A stretch of DNA of 64,000 nucleotides from Telluria antibiotica (GTDB lineage Bacteria; Pseudomonadota; Gammaproteobacteria; Burkholderiales; Burkholderiaceae_D). The notes under the pieces are model-generated. The model saw only the letters and a list, made by a program, of their open reading frames with translations. It was not told where the DNA came from and made no database searches. The DNA lies in contig NZ_JAAQOM010000008.1 in NCBI RefSeq assembly GCF_011682055.1, forward strand, positions 1 to 64,000. The letters run 5' to 3'. Both the position numbers and the translations under genes were made by a program. Positions 52,881 through 62,083 of this stretch are shown piece after piece (position 1 is the first letter of the stretch; each line of letters begins with the position of its first letter).

Positions 52881-54671
52881 GTGAGCTACAACGCCCCCCT
52901 GAAAGACATGCTGTTCGTGATGAACGAACTGGCCAATCTGTCCGAGATCAACCAGTTGCCCGGCTGCGAAGACGCGACCCCCGACACCGTCGAGGCCGTG
53001 CTGGAAGAAAACGCGAAATTCTGCGGCGAAGTCATCGCCCCGCTGAACCACCCGGGCGACAAGGAGCCGAGCCACTGGCACGACGGCCAGGTCACGACGT
53101 CGAAAGGTTTCAAGGAAGCGTTCCGCAGCTTCGCGGACGCCGGCTGGCAAGGCGTGCAGCACCCGGCCGAATTCGGCGGCCAGGGCTTGCCGAAGCTCGT
53201 CGCCACGCCGTGCATCGAGATGCTGAATGCGTCGAACATCGCGTTCGCACTCGTCGGCCTGCTGACGGACGGCGCCATCGAGGCGCTGCTGACGGCCGGC
53301 ACCGACGAGCAGAAGACGCGCTTCATCGAGCCGCTGATCTCCGGCAAGTGGACGGGCACGATGAACCTGACGGAGCCGCAAGCCGGTTCCGACCTCGCCG
53401 CCGTGCGCACGCGCGCCGTGCCGCAGGGCGACGGTACGTACAAGATCTTCGGCACCAAGATCTTCATCACGTACGGCGAGCACGACATGGCGGAGAACAT
53501 CATCCACCTCGTCCTCGCGCGCACGCCGGACGCGCCCGCGGGTGTGAAGGGCATCTCGCTGTTCATCGTGCCGAAGTTCCACGTGAACGCCGACGGCTCG
53601 CTGGGCGAGCGCAACGACGTGCACTGCGTCTCCATCGAACACAAATTGGGGATCAAGGCCAGCCCAACTGCAGTCCTGCAGTTCGGCGACCATGGCGGCG
53701 CGACCGGCACGCTCGTTGGCGAAGAGAACCGCGGCCTCGAATACATGTTCATCATGATGAATGCCGCGCGCTTCGGCGTCGGCATGCAGGGCGTCGGCCT
53801 CGCCGAGCGCGCCTACCAGCAGGCCGTCGCGTTCGCGAAGGAGCGCGTGCAGTCGCGCGCCGTCGAAGGTTCCAGCGGCCCCGTGGCCATCATCAACCAC
53901 CCGGACGTGCGCCGCATGCTGATGTCGATGCGCGCCCAGACGGAAGCGGCGCGTGCGCTGGCGTACGTCGGCGCCGGCTTGTCCGACCTGGCGCACAGCC
54001 ATCCGGACGAGGCGACGCGCAAGGCCAACCTGGCCTTGTACGAATACCTCGTGCCGGTGATCAAGGGCTGGTCGACGGAGATGAGCGAGAACGTCGCGCG
54101 CGACGGCGTGCAGGTGCATGGTGGCATGGGCTTCATCGAGGAGACGGGCGCCGCGCAGCACTACCGCGACGCCAAGATCCTGACGATCTACGAAGGCACG
54201 ACGGCGATCCAGGCGAACGACCTCGTGGGCCGCAAGACGGTGCGCGACGGTGGCGCCGTGGCGAAGGCCATCCTGGCGCAAGTCCGTGCGACGGAAGCGC
54301 AACTGGCCGACGCGCAGGACGCGGATTTTGCGGCGATCCGTACGCAGTTGGTCGCGGGCAGCGCGGCGCTGGAAGCGGTCGTCGACTACGTCGTGGCGAA
54401 CACGAAGGGCGACCCGCGCGCCGTGTTCGCGGGTAGCGTCGTGTACCTGAAGCTGGCCGGCATCGTGCTGGGCGGCTGGCAGATGGCGCGCGCGGCCCTC
54501 GTGGCCCGCAACAAGTTGGCCGCCGGCGATGGCGACGCGGCGTTCTACCGCGCCAAGATCGCGACGGCACGCTTCTTTGCCGACCACATCCTGTCGCAGG
54601 CGGACGGGCTGCGCCACGCGATCGTGGACGGCAGCGCGGGCGTGCTGGCGCTGGGCGTCGACCAGTTCTAA
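52881..54671 (+). CDS. Acyl-CoA dehydrogenase (long, DmdC-like)
   Basis: A 596-residue flavoenzyme of the longer acyl-CoA dehydrogenase class, which includes 3-methylmercaptopropionyl-CoA dehydrogenase. The middle domain has MNLTEPQAGSDLAAVRTRA and IFGTKIFITYGEHDMAENI; the C-terminal domain has VQVHGGMGFIEETGAAQHYR, then DAKILTIYEGTTAIQANDL (with the family glutamate). An extra C-terminal domain of about 120 residues follows, as in DmdC. It starts at GTG 52881, with AGGAGA five bases before. Position behind etfBA matches an electron donor and acceptor set. The preferred acyl-CoA is not visible. Confidence 0.9.
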   Translation: MSYNAPLKDMLFVMNELANLSEINQLPGCEDATPDTVEAVLEENAKFCGEVIAPLNHPGDKEPSHWHDGQVTTSKGFKEAFRSFADAGWQGVQHPAEFGGQGLPKLVATPCIEMLNASNIAFALVGLLTDGAIEALLTAGTDEQKTRFIEPLISGKWTGTMNLTEPQAGSDLAAVRTRAVPQGDGTYKIFGTKIFITYGEHDMAENIIHLVLARTPDAPAGVKGISLFIVPKFHVNADGSLGERNDVHCVSIEHKLGIKASPTAVLQFGDHGGATGTLVGEENRGLEYMFIMMNAARFGVGMQGVGLAERAYQQAVAFAKERVQSRAVEGSSGPVAIINHPDVRRMLMSMRAQTEAARALAYVGAGLSDLAHSHPDEATRKANLALYEYLVPVIKGWSTEMSENVARDGVQVHGGMGFIEETGAAQHYRDAKILTIYEGTTAIQANDLVGRKTVRDGGAVAKAILAQVRATEAQLADAQDADFAAIRTQLVAGSAALEAVVDYVVANTKGDPRAVFAGSVVYLKLAGIVLGGWQMARAALVARNKLAAGDGDAAFYRAKIATARFFADHILSQADGLRHAIVDGSAGVLALGVDQF

Positions 54672-54688
54672 GCAGTACTTGTCTGTGC

Positions 54689-54719
54689 AAAAAAAACGCG
54701 GCCTGCGGGCCGCTTTTTT
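54689..54719. terminator. Bidirectional intrinsic terminator
   Basis: GCGGCC (54698-54703) and GGCCGC (54708-54713) form a short stem with A8 before and T6 after, so it can stop both the acyl-CoA dehydrogenase transcript and the converging TM2-domain transcript. Confidence 0.9.
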
Positions 54720-54734
54720 CATGGCGTGGCGGGA

Positions 54735-55148
54735 TCAGCCGTAGGCACCGCCCGTGTACAGCAGGTCGAACAGGCGCGAGATCGCGGCGATGAGCACCGT
54801 CGCACCCACCAGCATCGTGAGCACGACGAGCAGGATCACGAACCAGTGTGACGCGGACTGCCGTCCCGAGCCGGCGTTGTAGCGGGCATCCCACTTCTCG
54901 TCCGGCGTGAGGCCGATGACGAGCGCTTCGACGTAGCCGGCGATGCACGACACGATGATCGGCAGCAGCACCCAGAACGGATTCGGCGCGTGCCCGAGCC
55001 CGTACACGAGGCCGGCCACGGGAACACTGCAGACGTGCAGCAGGCCGATGCGGTCGACGCTGCCCTTGAGGTAGAAACGGTGCGCGCCGATGCCGCCGAG
55101 CAGGAAGGCGAGGGTGGTGGCGAGAGTCTTGTTCTTGTGCTGCGACAT
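54735..55148 (-). CDS. TM2-domain membrane protein
   Basis: A 137-residue inner-membrane protein. Residues 5-60 carry a TM2 domain (TLATTLAFLLGGIGAHRFYL, then KGSVDRIGLLH) with the characteristic G-G-x-G-x-H-R-F-Y-L turn. Three more hydrophobic segments follow. ATG 55148 (MSQHKNKTL) is preferred over a TTG 13 codons upstream, though neither has a strong ribosome binding site. The function is unknown. It converges on the acyl-CoA dehydrogenase gene. Confidence 0.85.
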   Translation of the reverse strand: MSQHKNKTLATTLAFLLGGIGAHRFYLKGSVDRIGLLHVCSVPVAGLVYGLGHAPNPFWVLLPIIVSCIAGYVEALVIGLTPDEKWDARYNAGSGRQSASHWFVILLVVLTMLVGATVLIAAISRLFDLLYTGGAYG

Positions 55149-55367
55149 CGCGTTCTTGTTGAAAGGAAAGCCAGCAGTATCGTCCAAAACGGTGTGTGTG
55201 GCACGCGCTTTCGCGACCTGGGTGACCGCTGGGGCAAATGTACCGGCGCAATGCGCGATTCCGCAGGGAGAACGGGGTCGCGCAGTGGCGGAGTGGCCCG
55301 AAATCGGCGATAATCTTGGATTCGGCCGGAACGGCGCGCCCAGCGTTCTTGGTTTTTATGTAAACGC

Positions 55368-55397
55368 TTGCTGATGCGAGGTAGAGCGCGCTATAAT
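55368..55397 (+). promoter_or_regulatory. Sigma-70 promoter of the rpsP operon
   Basis: TTGCTG (55368-55373), an 18-base spacer and a perfect TATAAT (55392-55397) lie 40 bases before rpsP. The position fits the start of the four-gene ribosomal/tRNA operon. Confidence 0.7.
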
Positions 55398-55436
55398 CGT
55401 CGGCTTTCTCCGTCCAGCTCAATTTTTGGAAATATT

Positions 55437-55685
55437 ATGGTCGTTATTCGTTTAGCTCGTGGTGGTGCCAAGAAGCGCCCGTTCTACAACATCGTTGCAA
55501 CCGACTCGCGCAATCGCCGCGACGGCCGTTTCATCGAGCGTATCGGTTACTACAACCCGATGGCTTCGGGCAAAGAAGTCGGCCTGAACATCACCGCTGA
55601 CCGCCTGTCGTACTGGCAAGGCGTTGGCGCACAACTGTCCCCGACCGTTGCTCGCCTGATCTCGTCGCAAAAGGCTGCTGCCTAA
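55437..55685 (+). CDS. rpsP: 30S ribosomal protein S16
   Basis: An 82-residue S16 protein: [20 protein letters not shown] at the start, then [20 protein letters not shown] and [18 protein letters not shown]. It assembles into the 30S body. ATG 55437 is the family start; an open frame upstream is unrelated. First gene of rpsP-rimM-trmD-rplS. Confidence 0.97.
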   Translation: MVVIRLARGGAKKRPFYNIVATDSRNRRDGRFIERIGYYNPMASGKEVGLNITADRLSYWQGVGAQLSPTVARLISSQKAAA

Positions 55686-55702
55686 TTCGAGGTTGTGAAG
55701 GT

Positions 55703-56266
55703 TTGACTGATTCGGCAGCACATCCGGGCGCGACCGCGCCTGACGACCTGATCCAGGTCGGCCACATCACCGGCGCCTACGGGATCCGGGGTGGCATCCG
55801 CGTCGCACCGTATTCGATGGATGCGGATGCGCTGCTGAACATCAAAACCTGGTGGCTCGACAAGCCGTCGCTGCGTCCCGTCCAGGTGCGGAACGCGAAG
55901 TACCACAGCGGCGACGTGACGGCCACGCTGGTCGACGTGATCGACCGTGAAGGTGCCGAGGCGCTCAAGGGTGCCACGGTGCAGGTGTCGCGGGCGGACT
56001 TTCCGGCACTGCCGGAAGACGAGTATTACTGGACCGACCTGATCGGCTTGGAAACGGTGAACCTGCAGGGCGAAGCGCTCGGCAAGGTGACCGACATGAT
56101 GCACAATGGCGCGCAGTCCATCCTGCGGATCACGCCCGTGCCCGATCCGAACGCCGCTCCCGACGTGAAAGCGCCGGAGCGGCTGGTGCCGTTCGTGGAC
56201 CAGTACGTCAAGACGGTCGACCTGCAAGCCAGACTGATTACCCTGGACTGGGGTCTGGATTATTGA
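55703..56266 (+). CDS. rimM: Ribosome maturation factor RimM
   Basis: A 187-residue 16S rRNA processing factor. The RimM barrel begins IQVGHITGAYGIRGGIRV and the PRC-barrel part has YYWTDLIGLETVNLQGEALG and LVPFVDQYVKTVDLQARLIT. It acts on 30S head maturation next to S16/S19. The start is probably TTG 55703; no ATG is nearby and the next residues fit the family. It lies 17 bp after rpsP and 26 bp before trmD. Confidence 0.95.
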   Translation: MTDSAAHPGATAPDDLIQVGHITGAYGIRGGIRVAPYSMDADALLNIKTWWLDKPSLRPVQVRNAKYHSGDVTATLVDVIDREGAEALKGATVQVSRADFPALPEDEYYWTDLIGLETVNLQGEALGKVTDMMHNGAQSILRITPVPDPNAAPDVKAPERLVPFVDQYVKTVDLQARLITLDWGLDY

Positions 56267-56292
56267 TCCCGTCCGCCTGAAGCGAGGTCCCG

Positions 56293-57054
56293 ATGCAGTT
56301 TGACGTCGTGAGCTTGTTTCCCGAAATGTTTGCCGCATTGACGCAGTCGGGCGTGACCCGGCGCGCGCACGAGCAGGGCTTGTGGAATTTGTCGATCTGG
56401 AATCCGCGCGATTTCACGACCGACCGCCACCGCACCGTGGACGATCGCCCGTATGGCGGCGGCCCCGGCATGGTGATGCTGGCCAAGCCCCTCGAGGCGA
56501 CGATCAACGCGGCGAAGCAGCGCCAGGTCGACATGGGGCTGTCGGCGCCCAGAGTCGTATTCATGTCGCCGCAAGGCAAGCCGCTGACGCATGCGCGCGT
56601 GATGGACTTGAAGGACGAGCCCGGTCTCGTCGTGCTGTGCGGCCGCTACGAAGCGGTCGACCAGCGCCTGCTGGACCGCGTGGTCGACGAGGAAATTTCC
56701 CTTGGCGACTTCGTGCTGTCCGGCGGGGAGTTGCCCGCGATGGCGTTGATGGATGCCGTGGTGCGGCATCTGCCCGGTGTGCTGGGCGATGACGCGTCCG
56801 CCGTCGAAGACAGTTTTGTCAACGGCTTGCTGGATTCGCCGCATTACACGCGTCCGGAAGTCTATGAAGGCGTGGCCGTGCCGCCCGTGCTGATGGGTGG
56901 CAACCACGCCGAGATCATGAAGTGGCGTCGCCAGCGCATGCTGGAGGCGACCGCGAAGAAGCGGCCCGATCTGCTGGACAAGGCGCGCAGCGCCGGTCTG
57001 CTGACGAAGGCCGACGAGCAGTTTCTCGCAACCCTGCAAAAGGTCGCGGAATAA
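56293..57054 (+). CDS. trmD: tRNA (guanine-N1)-methyltransferase TrmD
   Basis: A 253-residue SPOUT methyltransferase. [20 protein letters not shown] starts it; [16 protein letters not shown] and the knot segments [20 protein letters not shown] and [20 protein letters not shown] are the SAM-binding hallmarks. It methylates G37 of tRNAs that read CNN and some other codons, preventing frameshifts. It is the third gene of the operon. Confidence 0.97.
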   Translation: MQFDVVSLFPEMFAALTQSGVTRRAHEQGLWNLSIWNPRDFTTDRHRTVDDRPYGGGPGMVMLAKPLEATINAAKQRQVDMGLSAPRVVFMSPQGKPLTHARVMDLKDEPGLVVLCGRYEAVDQRLLDRVVDEEISLGDFVLSGGELPAMALMDAVVRHLPGVLGDDASAVEDSFVNGLLDSPHYTRPEVYEGVAVPPVLMGGNHAEIMKWRRQRMLEATAKKRPDLLDKARSAGLLTKADEQFLATLQKVAE

Positions 57055-57143
57055 AGGCGGGCACCGCATTGGTACCCGCGTGTTTAACCCCATCCTCTAC
57101 CGGGCATCGAACGCGCCGGCAAGATGGTATAAGGAGTCTACAA

Positions 57144-57527
57144 ATGGATCTGATCCAGCAACTCGAGCAAGAAGAGATTGCGCGCCTCGGCCGCAACATC
57201 CCTGATTTCGCACCGGGCGACACCGTTGTCGTCAACGTCAACGTCGTCGAAGGCAACCGCAAGCGCGCCCAGGCATACGAAGGCGTCGTCATCTCGCGTC
57301 GTAACCGCGGCCTGAACTCGAACTTCATCGTTCGCAAGATCTCGTCGGGCGAAGGCGTGGAGCGTACGTTCCAGCTGTACTCGCCGCTGATCGCTTCGAT
57401 CGAAGTCAAGCGTCGCGGTGACGTGCGTCGTGCGAAGCTGTACTACCTGCGCGAGCGTTCGGGCAAATCGGCACGTATCAAAGAGAAACTGCCGAACCGC
57501 AAAGCTGCTACCGCTGCTGCAAAGTAA
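57144..57527 (+). CDS. rplS: 50S ribosomal protein L19
   Basis: A 127-residue L19 protein: [20 protein letters not shown], then [20 protein letters not shown] and [20 protein letters not shown], ending [20 protein letters not shown] 57144 has AAGGAG seven bases upstream. It lies at the subunit interface on the 50S side. An intrinsic terminator follows. Confidence 0.97.
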   Translation: MDLIQQLEQEEIARLGRNIPDFAPGDTVVVNVNVVEGNRKRAQAYEGVVISRRNRGLNSNFIVRKISSGEGVERTFQLYSPLIASIEVKRRGDVRRAKLYYLRERSGKSARIKEKLPNRKAATAAAK

Positions 57528-57544
57528 TAGCAATTGCGATAGGG

Positions 57545-57573
57545 AAAAGGCATCCATGCGGATGCCTTTTTCT
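57545..57573 (+). terminator. Intrinsic terminator of the rpsP-rplS operon
   Basis: AAAAGGCATCC and GGATGCCTTTT (57545-57555 and 57560-57570) with an ATGC loop, followed by TCTTTT. It lies just upstream of the Nudix gene's start. Confidence 0.9.
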
Positions 57574-57586
57574 TTTGGAGAGAGCC

Positions 57587-58252
57587 TTGGCAAAACTGCA
57601 CATCGATCCCAAGCGCCTGCCCGTCGACGCGATCGCCGGCGAGCCCGCGCTGCCGGCCGAGCGCCTGGACGCCGCCTGGCTGCGCGCGCGCCTCGCCCAT
57701 CCGCCGCTGTGGGAGCCGGAACTGCCCGAGGACTTGCGCCAGCGCTTTCCCGAGCTGCGCCGTGCAGCCGTCCTGATCCCCATCGTGCGCCGTGCGGACG
57801 GCCTGACTGTGCTGTTGACCCAGCGTACCGAACACCTCACCAACCATGCAGGCCAGGTCAGCTTTCCCGGCGGCCGCGCCGAAGAGTTCGATTCCTCACC
57901 GATCGAAACCGCGCTGCGCGAAACGGAGGAGGAGATCGGCCTCACGCGCCGCCACGTCGAGATCATCGGCGTGCTGCCCGACCACGTCACGGCGTCCGCC
58001 TATATCGTGACTCCGGTCGTGGGCCTCGTCGCGCCGCCGTTCGACCTCACGGCCGAATCGAACGAAGTGGCCGACATCTTCGAAGTGCCGTTGCGGTTCC
58101 TGATGGACGGCACGAACCACCAGCGCATGTCGTTCGACCTGCCCGACGGCGCCGGCCGGCGCAGCTTTTACGCGATGCCGTACGAACGCTTCTTCATCTG
58201 GGGCGCGACGGCGGGTATGCTGCGGAACCTCTTCCACTTGCTGCGCGCCTGA
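57587..58252 (+). CDS. CoA pyrophosphatase (Nudix, NudL-like)
   Basis: A 221-residue Nudix hydrolase. The Nudix box ends RETEEEIGL, with VSFPGGRAEEFDSSPIETAL before it, and the CoA-type UPF0035 motif LLTQRTEHLTNHAGQVSFPG matches the coenzyme A pyrophosphatase family. It likely cleaves CoA and derivatives to phosphopantetheine products. TTG 57587, with GGAGAG upstream, is the likely start; a TTG four codons earlier lies within that ribosome site. It follows the ribosomal operon directly, as in many Burkholderiales. Confidence 0.88.
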   Translation: MAKLHIDPKRLPVDAIAGEPALPAERLDAAWLRARLAHPPLWEPELPEDLRQRFPELRRAAVLIPIVRRADGLTVLLTQRTEHLTNHAGQVSFPGGRAEEFDSSPIETALRETEEEIGLTRRHVEIIGVLPDHVTASAYIVTPVVGLVAPPFDLTAESNEVADIFEVPLRFLMDGTNHQRMSFDLPDGAGRRSFYAMPYERFFIWGATAGMLRNLFHLLRA

Positions 58253-58330
58253 TCAGGGAATGGACTCGCGCCGGTCTCTGCGCTATCGTAGCGGGCAATG
58301 AAGTAGGGCAACAACGACAAAGGACCGTGC

Positions 58331-59290
58331 ATGACTTTTTTCTCCATTCTGTGCGCGCTGCTGATCGAACAGCTGAAGCCGCTGCGCGCGGATAACCAGA
58401 TCTACGCCGAGATCAAGCGCCTCGCCATGCGCATCGAGGGCTGGTGCAATGCGGGCCAGGCGAGCCATGGCCGGCTGGGCTGGTTCCTGATGATGGCCGC
58501 GCTGATGCTGCCGACGGCCGTGATCTACGGCGTCCTGGACCATTACCAGTTCGTGTTTGCCAAGTTCGCCTGGAACGTGCTGATCGTCTACCTGACGCTC
58601 GGTTTCCGCCACTATAGCCATTACTTCACGTCGATCCAGTTCGCCCTCAACGCGGGCGACGAGGCCACGGCCCGCACCCTGCTCGCCGAGTGGACGAAGC
58701 TGGACACGGTCGGCATGGACGCCACCGAGATCGCCCGCATCGCCGTCGAAAAATCCCTGATCACGACACACCGCAACGTGTTCGGCGTGTTCTTCTGGTT
58801 CCTGATGCCCCTTGGCCCCGCTTGTGCCGTCATGTACCGCGTGTCGGAATACCTCGCGCGCGCGTGGAACGAGCCGGACCACATGCGCAATGAGGCGTTC
58901 GGCCAATTCGCCGCCCGCGCGTTCTACTGGATCGACTGGATTCCCGTGCGCCTGACGGCGATCGCGTTCGCCGTCGTCGGCAATTTCGAGGACGCGATCT
59001 ATGCGTGGCGCAATTTCGCCAGCCGGTGGACGGACGAATCGAAAGGCATCATCCTCGCCGCGGGCGGTGGCGCCATGGGCGTGCGCTTGGGCACGCCGGC
59101 CGAGACGGCGCCGCGCGTCCTGCCTGCGGACGCGGCGATCGTCGACCTGTCCGCCGGCGAGGACGACATGCTCCCCGGCGACGAGCCGAACGTGCGCGCA
59201 CTGCAAAGCACGGTCGGCCTGGTCTGGCGCGCGCTGCTATTATGGATGCTGCTCCTGCTGCTGCTGTCTGGCGCTGTCCTGCTCGGCTGA
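58331..59290 (+). CDS. CobD/CbiB-family membrane protein
   Basis: A 319-residue inner-membrane protein. MTFFSILCALLIEQLKPLRA starts it; YLTLGFRHYSHYFTSIQFAL, LITTHRNVFGVFFWFLMPLGP and FYWIDWIPVRLTAIAFAVVG are the CobD/CbiB-like helices. No other cobalamin genes adjoin. In Burkholderiales this short form follows the Nudix gene and its role in cobinamide synthesis is doubtful; an AmpE-like regulatory role is an alternative. A C-terminal helix (ALLLWMLLLLLLSG) ends it. Confidence 0.85.
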   Translation: MTFFSILCALLIEQLKPLRADNQIYAEIKRLAMRIEGWCNAGQASHGRLGWFLMMAALMLPTAVIYGVLDHYQFVFAKFAWNVLIVYLTLGFRHYSHYFTSIQFALNAGDEATARTLLAEWTKLDTVGMDATEIARIAVEKSLITTHRNVFGVFFWFLMPLGPACAVMYRVSEYLARAWNEPDHMRNEAFGQFAARAFYWIDWIPVRLTAIAFAVVGNFEDAIYAWRNFASRWTDESKGIILAAGGGAMGVRLGTPAETAPRVLPADAAIVDLSAGEDDMLPGDEPNVRALQSTVGLVWRALLLWMLLLLLLSGAVLLG

Positions 59291-59379
59291 TTGCTTTCGC
59301 GGCGTGCCGGTCTGGGTGGCCGGCATGAGTGCCAGCAACGGCTGGTACGAAGGGCTCGTCCGCAAGTCTTCTATAAGAT

Positions 59380-59385
59380 ATAATA
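59380..59385 (+). promoter_or_regulatory. -10 element before the DUF3579 gene
   Basis: TATAAT lies 44 bases before the start of the DUF3579 gene. No good -35 is visible at the usual distance, so this is tentative. Confidence 0.35.
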
Positions 59386-59428
59386 GTCGGGTTGTTCTCA
59401 TCCACGCCTTTGTTTCAGAAGCCGCACT

Positions 59429-59770
59429 ATGGCCGACTCACCGCAAACCGGGAAAGGCGCCGACGAATTCTTCATTCTCGGCGTGACAAGTAAGGGCAGG
59501 CAATTCCGCCCGAGTGACTGGGCCGAGCGTCTGTGCGGCGTCATGTCGTGCTTCCGGCCGGCGGGCAGCGGCGGTCCGAACGCCCACCTGAAATTCTCCC
59601 CTTACGTGCACCCGACCGTCGTCAACGGCGTCAAGGCCGTCGTCGTAAACAACGCCCTCAAAAGCATCGAACCGCTCGCTTACCACTTCGTGTGCAATTT
59701 CGCCAAGGACAACGACCTGCAAGTCGTCGAAGCCTGTTTCGTCCCGCCCGCCGAAGAAAAGAAAGCCTGA
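59429..59770 (+). CDS. DUF3579 protein
   Basis: A 113-residue soluble protein. FFILGVTSKGRQFRPSDWAE, RLCGVMSCF, SPYVHPTVVNGVKAVVVN and LEPLAYHFVCNFAKDNDLQV-like segments are the DUF3579 family, found in Betaproteobacteria, often next to argF or urease genes. No function is established. It stands alone here, upstream of a CBS-domain gene. Confidence 0.88.
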   Translation: MADSPQTGKGADEFFILGVTSKGRQFRPSDWAERLCGVMSCFRPAGSGGPNAHLKFSPYVHPTVVNGVKAVVVNNALKSIEPLAYHFVCNFAKDNDLQVVEACFVPPAEEKKA

Positions 59771-59849
59771 TCGCCGCGCGGGTTTGATTTGTCCCCGACC
59801 TGCGACTATGCTCCAAGGATAGCGTAAGCATCTGACGTTGGAGCAGGCC

Positions 59850-60299
59850 ATGGAAGTCGGAAAACTCTGTACGGTCGACATCATCTGCTGCGCGCGCGAC
59901 GAAAGCGTGCAGGGTGCGGCCTTCCTCATGCGCAAACACCACGTGGGCGACATCGTCGTCGTCGACGACACCGACAGCCAACGCACGCCGGCCGGCATCG
60001 TTACGGACCGGGACATCGTCGTGTCCGTCGTCGCCCTCGGCCTCGACCCGAACGGGCTGCAGGTCGGCGACATCATGACGGACGACCTGCTCACCGCCGA
60101 CGAGCACGACGACGTCAACGTCATCATCGAACGCATGCGCCTGCGCGGCATCCGCCGCGTGCCCGTCGTGGGCGAGGGCGGGCGCCTCGTCGGCATCGTC
60201 AGCGCGGACGACCTGCTCGGCTTCCTGGCCGAGGAGATGGAGGACCTGGCTCGCATCAGTCCCTATCAGCAGCAGCACGAGCGGCGTACGCGGCAGTGA
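59850..60299 (+). CDS. Tandem CBS-domain protein
   Basis: A 149-residue protein made of two CBS domains. The first ends VGDIVVVDDTDSQRTPAGIV, with TDRDIV following; the second ends RRVPVVGEGGRLVGIVSADD. CBS pairs bind adenine nucleotides such as AMP or SAM and sense energy state. ATG 59850 has GGAG eight bases upstream; a TTG four codons earlier is open. Stand-alone CBS proteins regulate partners in trans, and the partner is unknown. Confidence 0.85.
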   Translation: MEVGKLCTVDIICCARDESVQGAAFLMRKHHVGDIVVVDDTDSQRTPAGIVTDRDIVVSVVALGLDPNGLQVGDIMTDDLLTADEHDDVNVIIERMRLRGIRRVPVVGEGGRLVGIVSADDLLGFLAEEMEDLARISPYQQQHERRTRQ

Positions 60300-60510
60300 T
60301 TGTGGAGCACTCATCGAGCGCGCGACGACGAGTCGGGGCACCAGGGCCTCTTCACTCTGTGGCTTGTCCTCGAAGCAACATCGTCGTACACTGACCTGTT
60401 CGACGGAGCTGCCTGTCATGACACTTGGAGAGCTTTCCTCGGTGGCAACATACTATCCTGAGCCGAACGGCCGGGTTCGCCCAACAGCGGAGGTAACCTA
60501 GAGGAATTTT

Positions 60511-60903
60511 ATGTATGAGCTAACGCTTGCCGATAAGGTGTGGAATCGCGCCTGTATGGGGCCGGAATACGCTTCAATGCCCGGAGACTCGGCTTTGGAA
60601 GCAATGATTCACTTTCACAGCATAGCGATGAATGGGGGTGCGCTTCACGCAATCGGGTGCTGGTCATCCGACGAGCTGGAAGCTATCAAGAACGGCTATA
60701 GATACTTCGGTATTGAAGAGATCTCTGAACTGATTGCTACTGCACAAGCTGCGCTTCAGAACGGCGTACATGAAGAGGTTCTTGAGGAGACGCTAGATCG
60801 CGAATATGCGGCAAGCGTACCTGACGATGCAACGTTGGCTCAGGCCTTCGAAGCTCACTACGAGTCGAATCCTGAAAGCTACGCGCCGTTCGCTCAGGAT
60901 TGA
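60511..60903 (+). CDS. DUF4375/DMP19-like hypothetical protein
   Basis: A 130-residue acidic protein. The MNGGALHAIGCWSSDELEAI segment and the surrounding helices resemble the DUF4375 (DMP19 C-terminal) family, in which NGG-F-x-x-Y-type loops recur and one member is a DNA mimic that binds a transcription factor. The match is partial. ATG follows GAGG at seven bases. Composition is slightly poorer in GC than the core, like the next few genes, so it may be accessory. Confidence 0.55.
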   Translation: MYELTLADKVWNRACMGPEYASMPGDSALEAMIHFHSIAMNGGALHAIGCWSSDELEAIKNGYRYFGIEEISELIATAQAALQNGVHEEVLEETLDREYAASVPDDATLAQAFEAHYESNPESYAPFAQD

Positions 60904-60980
60904 GATTAGGCCATCGTCTCTCAAGGGTCGGCTGCGGCCGGTCGTGACAGTTCGAGATTTTTGTGGATCGGCAACCTGCT

Positions 60981-61319
60981 ATGCTTGACGCGAACGGCCG
61001 AGGTCAGCCAGGACCAGTCGGTCATGCGGCACCTGAACTAACCGATCTGAGCGACTGCCGAGATATGCGAATACAGGACATGATGGGCTTGGGGCCGAAA
61101 TCAGCAGAAATGCTCGCTCATGCCGGTATCGCTACGGTAGACGACCTAAGGAATGCGGGTTCGATCGGTGCCTTCGTCGCGGTGAAAAAAACGGGCCAGC
61201 CCGCAAGCCTGAATCTTTTATGGGCCCTTGAAGGAGCGCTCACAAATCAACCTTGGAAAGAGGTAGCCAAACGAGAGCGAACACGCTTGCTTCTTGCTCT
61301 CGACCTGGTGGAACGCTGA
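60981..61319 (+). CDS. TfoX C-terminal-domain protein
   Basis: A protein of 112 residues (start ATG 60981; GTG 60963 is possible). MMGLGPKSAEMLAHAGIATV, DDLRNAGSIGAFVAVKK and SLNLLWALEGALTNQPWKEV match the TfoX C-terminal (TfoX_C) domain, which has a helix-hairpin-helix-like fold. The N-terminal TfoX domain linked to competence control is absent. Stand-alone copies are frequent and of unknown use. Confidence 0.78.
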   Translation: MLDANGRGQPGPVGHAAPELTDLSDCRDMRIQDMMGLGPKSAEMLAHAGIATVDDLRNAGSIGAFVAVKKTGQPASLNLLWALEGALTNQPWKEVAKRERTRLLLALDLVER

Positions 61320-61426
61320 GGCCATCAGAACACATGAGTGAACGGCAGCTTCGGGTCGACTGTTGCCGTACACAGAACGGCCGAGACCGGCTAGGAGCGG
61401 CCATTCGCGTTAAGGAAAGGTCATCA

Positions 61427-61954
61427 ATGTCCCTGATTCGTCCGCTGCTACTGTGTGTACTATCCGTCATCCCTGGCGCAAGCTGGGCGTGTCGTGTCCC
61501 TCCCGCCGAACAGCTCGTCAATCCTGATGTTCAAATAGCGCAGGCCAATGACATCGTGCTAGCGAAAGTAATCAGCGCGGCGCCGCGATTCGAGAATGGT
61601 GGAGAGATCGATTACCAGTTCCTTGTCGTAAAACGATTGGCGGGACATGGCGAGCAGCTGTTTTCTTTGTCGGGTCGCGCGCCCGGACGCAGCCGCGACA
61701 CCACGTTTGACCAACACCAGGACGAAGCTTTCTGGCGGAGAGGCGGAGGACGCGTGATGAACGACGTCGATTGCGTCATACACCCTGATTTCGTCGTCGG
61801 AAAAACGTACCTTGTGTTCCGGGATCGCCCGATGACATGGCGGAGTTTTGAGGAAATTGACACGGTGGATGATCGCTCGCCAGATCACGACAAATGGTTC
61901 GCCTACGTACAAGCCCACGTTCGCCGAGATAGGGACCGGGACCCGCAACGTTAA
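61427..61954 (+). CDS. Exported hypothetical protein
   Basis: A 175-residue secreted protein. The signal peptide MSLIRPLLLCVLSVIPGASW ends near WACRV. Four cysteines or fewer are present, one pair (C22 and C125 or so) could form a disulfide. AAGGAAAGG lies before ATG 61427. The mid-part FLVVKRLAGHGEQLFSL and the end FVVGKTYLVFRDRP suggest a small beta-rich domain as in tissue-inhibitor-like (NTR) proteins. No function assigned. Confidence 0.65.
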   Translation: MSLIRPLLLCVLSVIPGASWACRVPPAEQLVNPDVQIAQANDIVLAKVISAAPRFENGGEIDYQFLVVKRLAGHGEQLFSLSGRAPGRSRDTTFDQHQDEAFWRRGGGRVMNDVDCVIHPDFVVGKTYLVFRDRPMTWRSFEEIDTVDDRSPDHDKWFAYVQAHVRRDRDRDPQR

Positions 61955-62083
61955 GGGGACGTCCGGTATGGGTCGAAAGCGGGCAGTCGAGTTAGGTCTT
62001 CTACCGGCCAGAAACGGACCGCAAAGGAGAATTTGATTTCATCCGATCAGTCACGCCAACTTGTTTCAGCAAGGCTTACTCGA

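Noticed and set aside
60418-60501. 27-codon frame starting MTLGELSSVATYY upstream of the DUF4375-like gene
   Set aside because: No ribosome site and no similarity I can name; too short to support.
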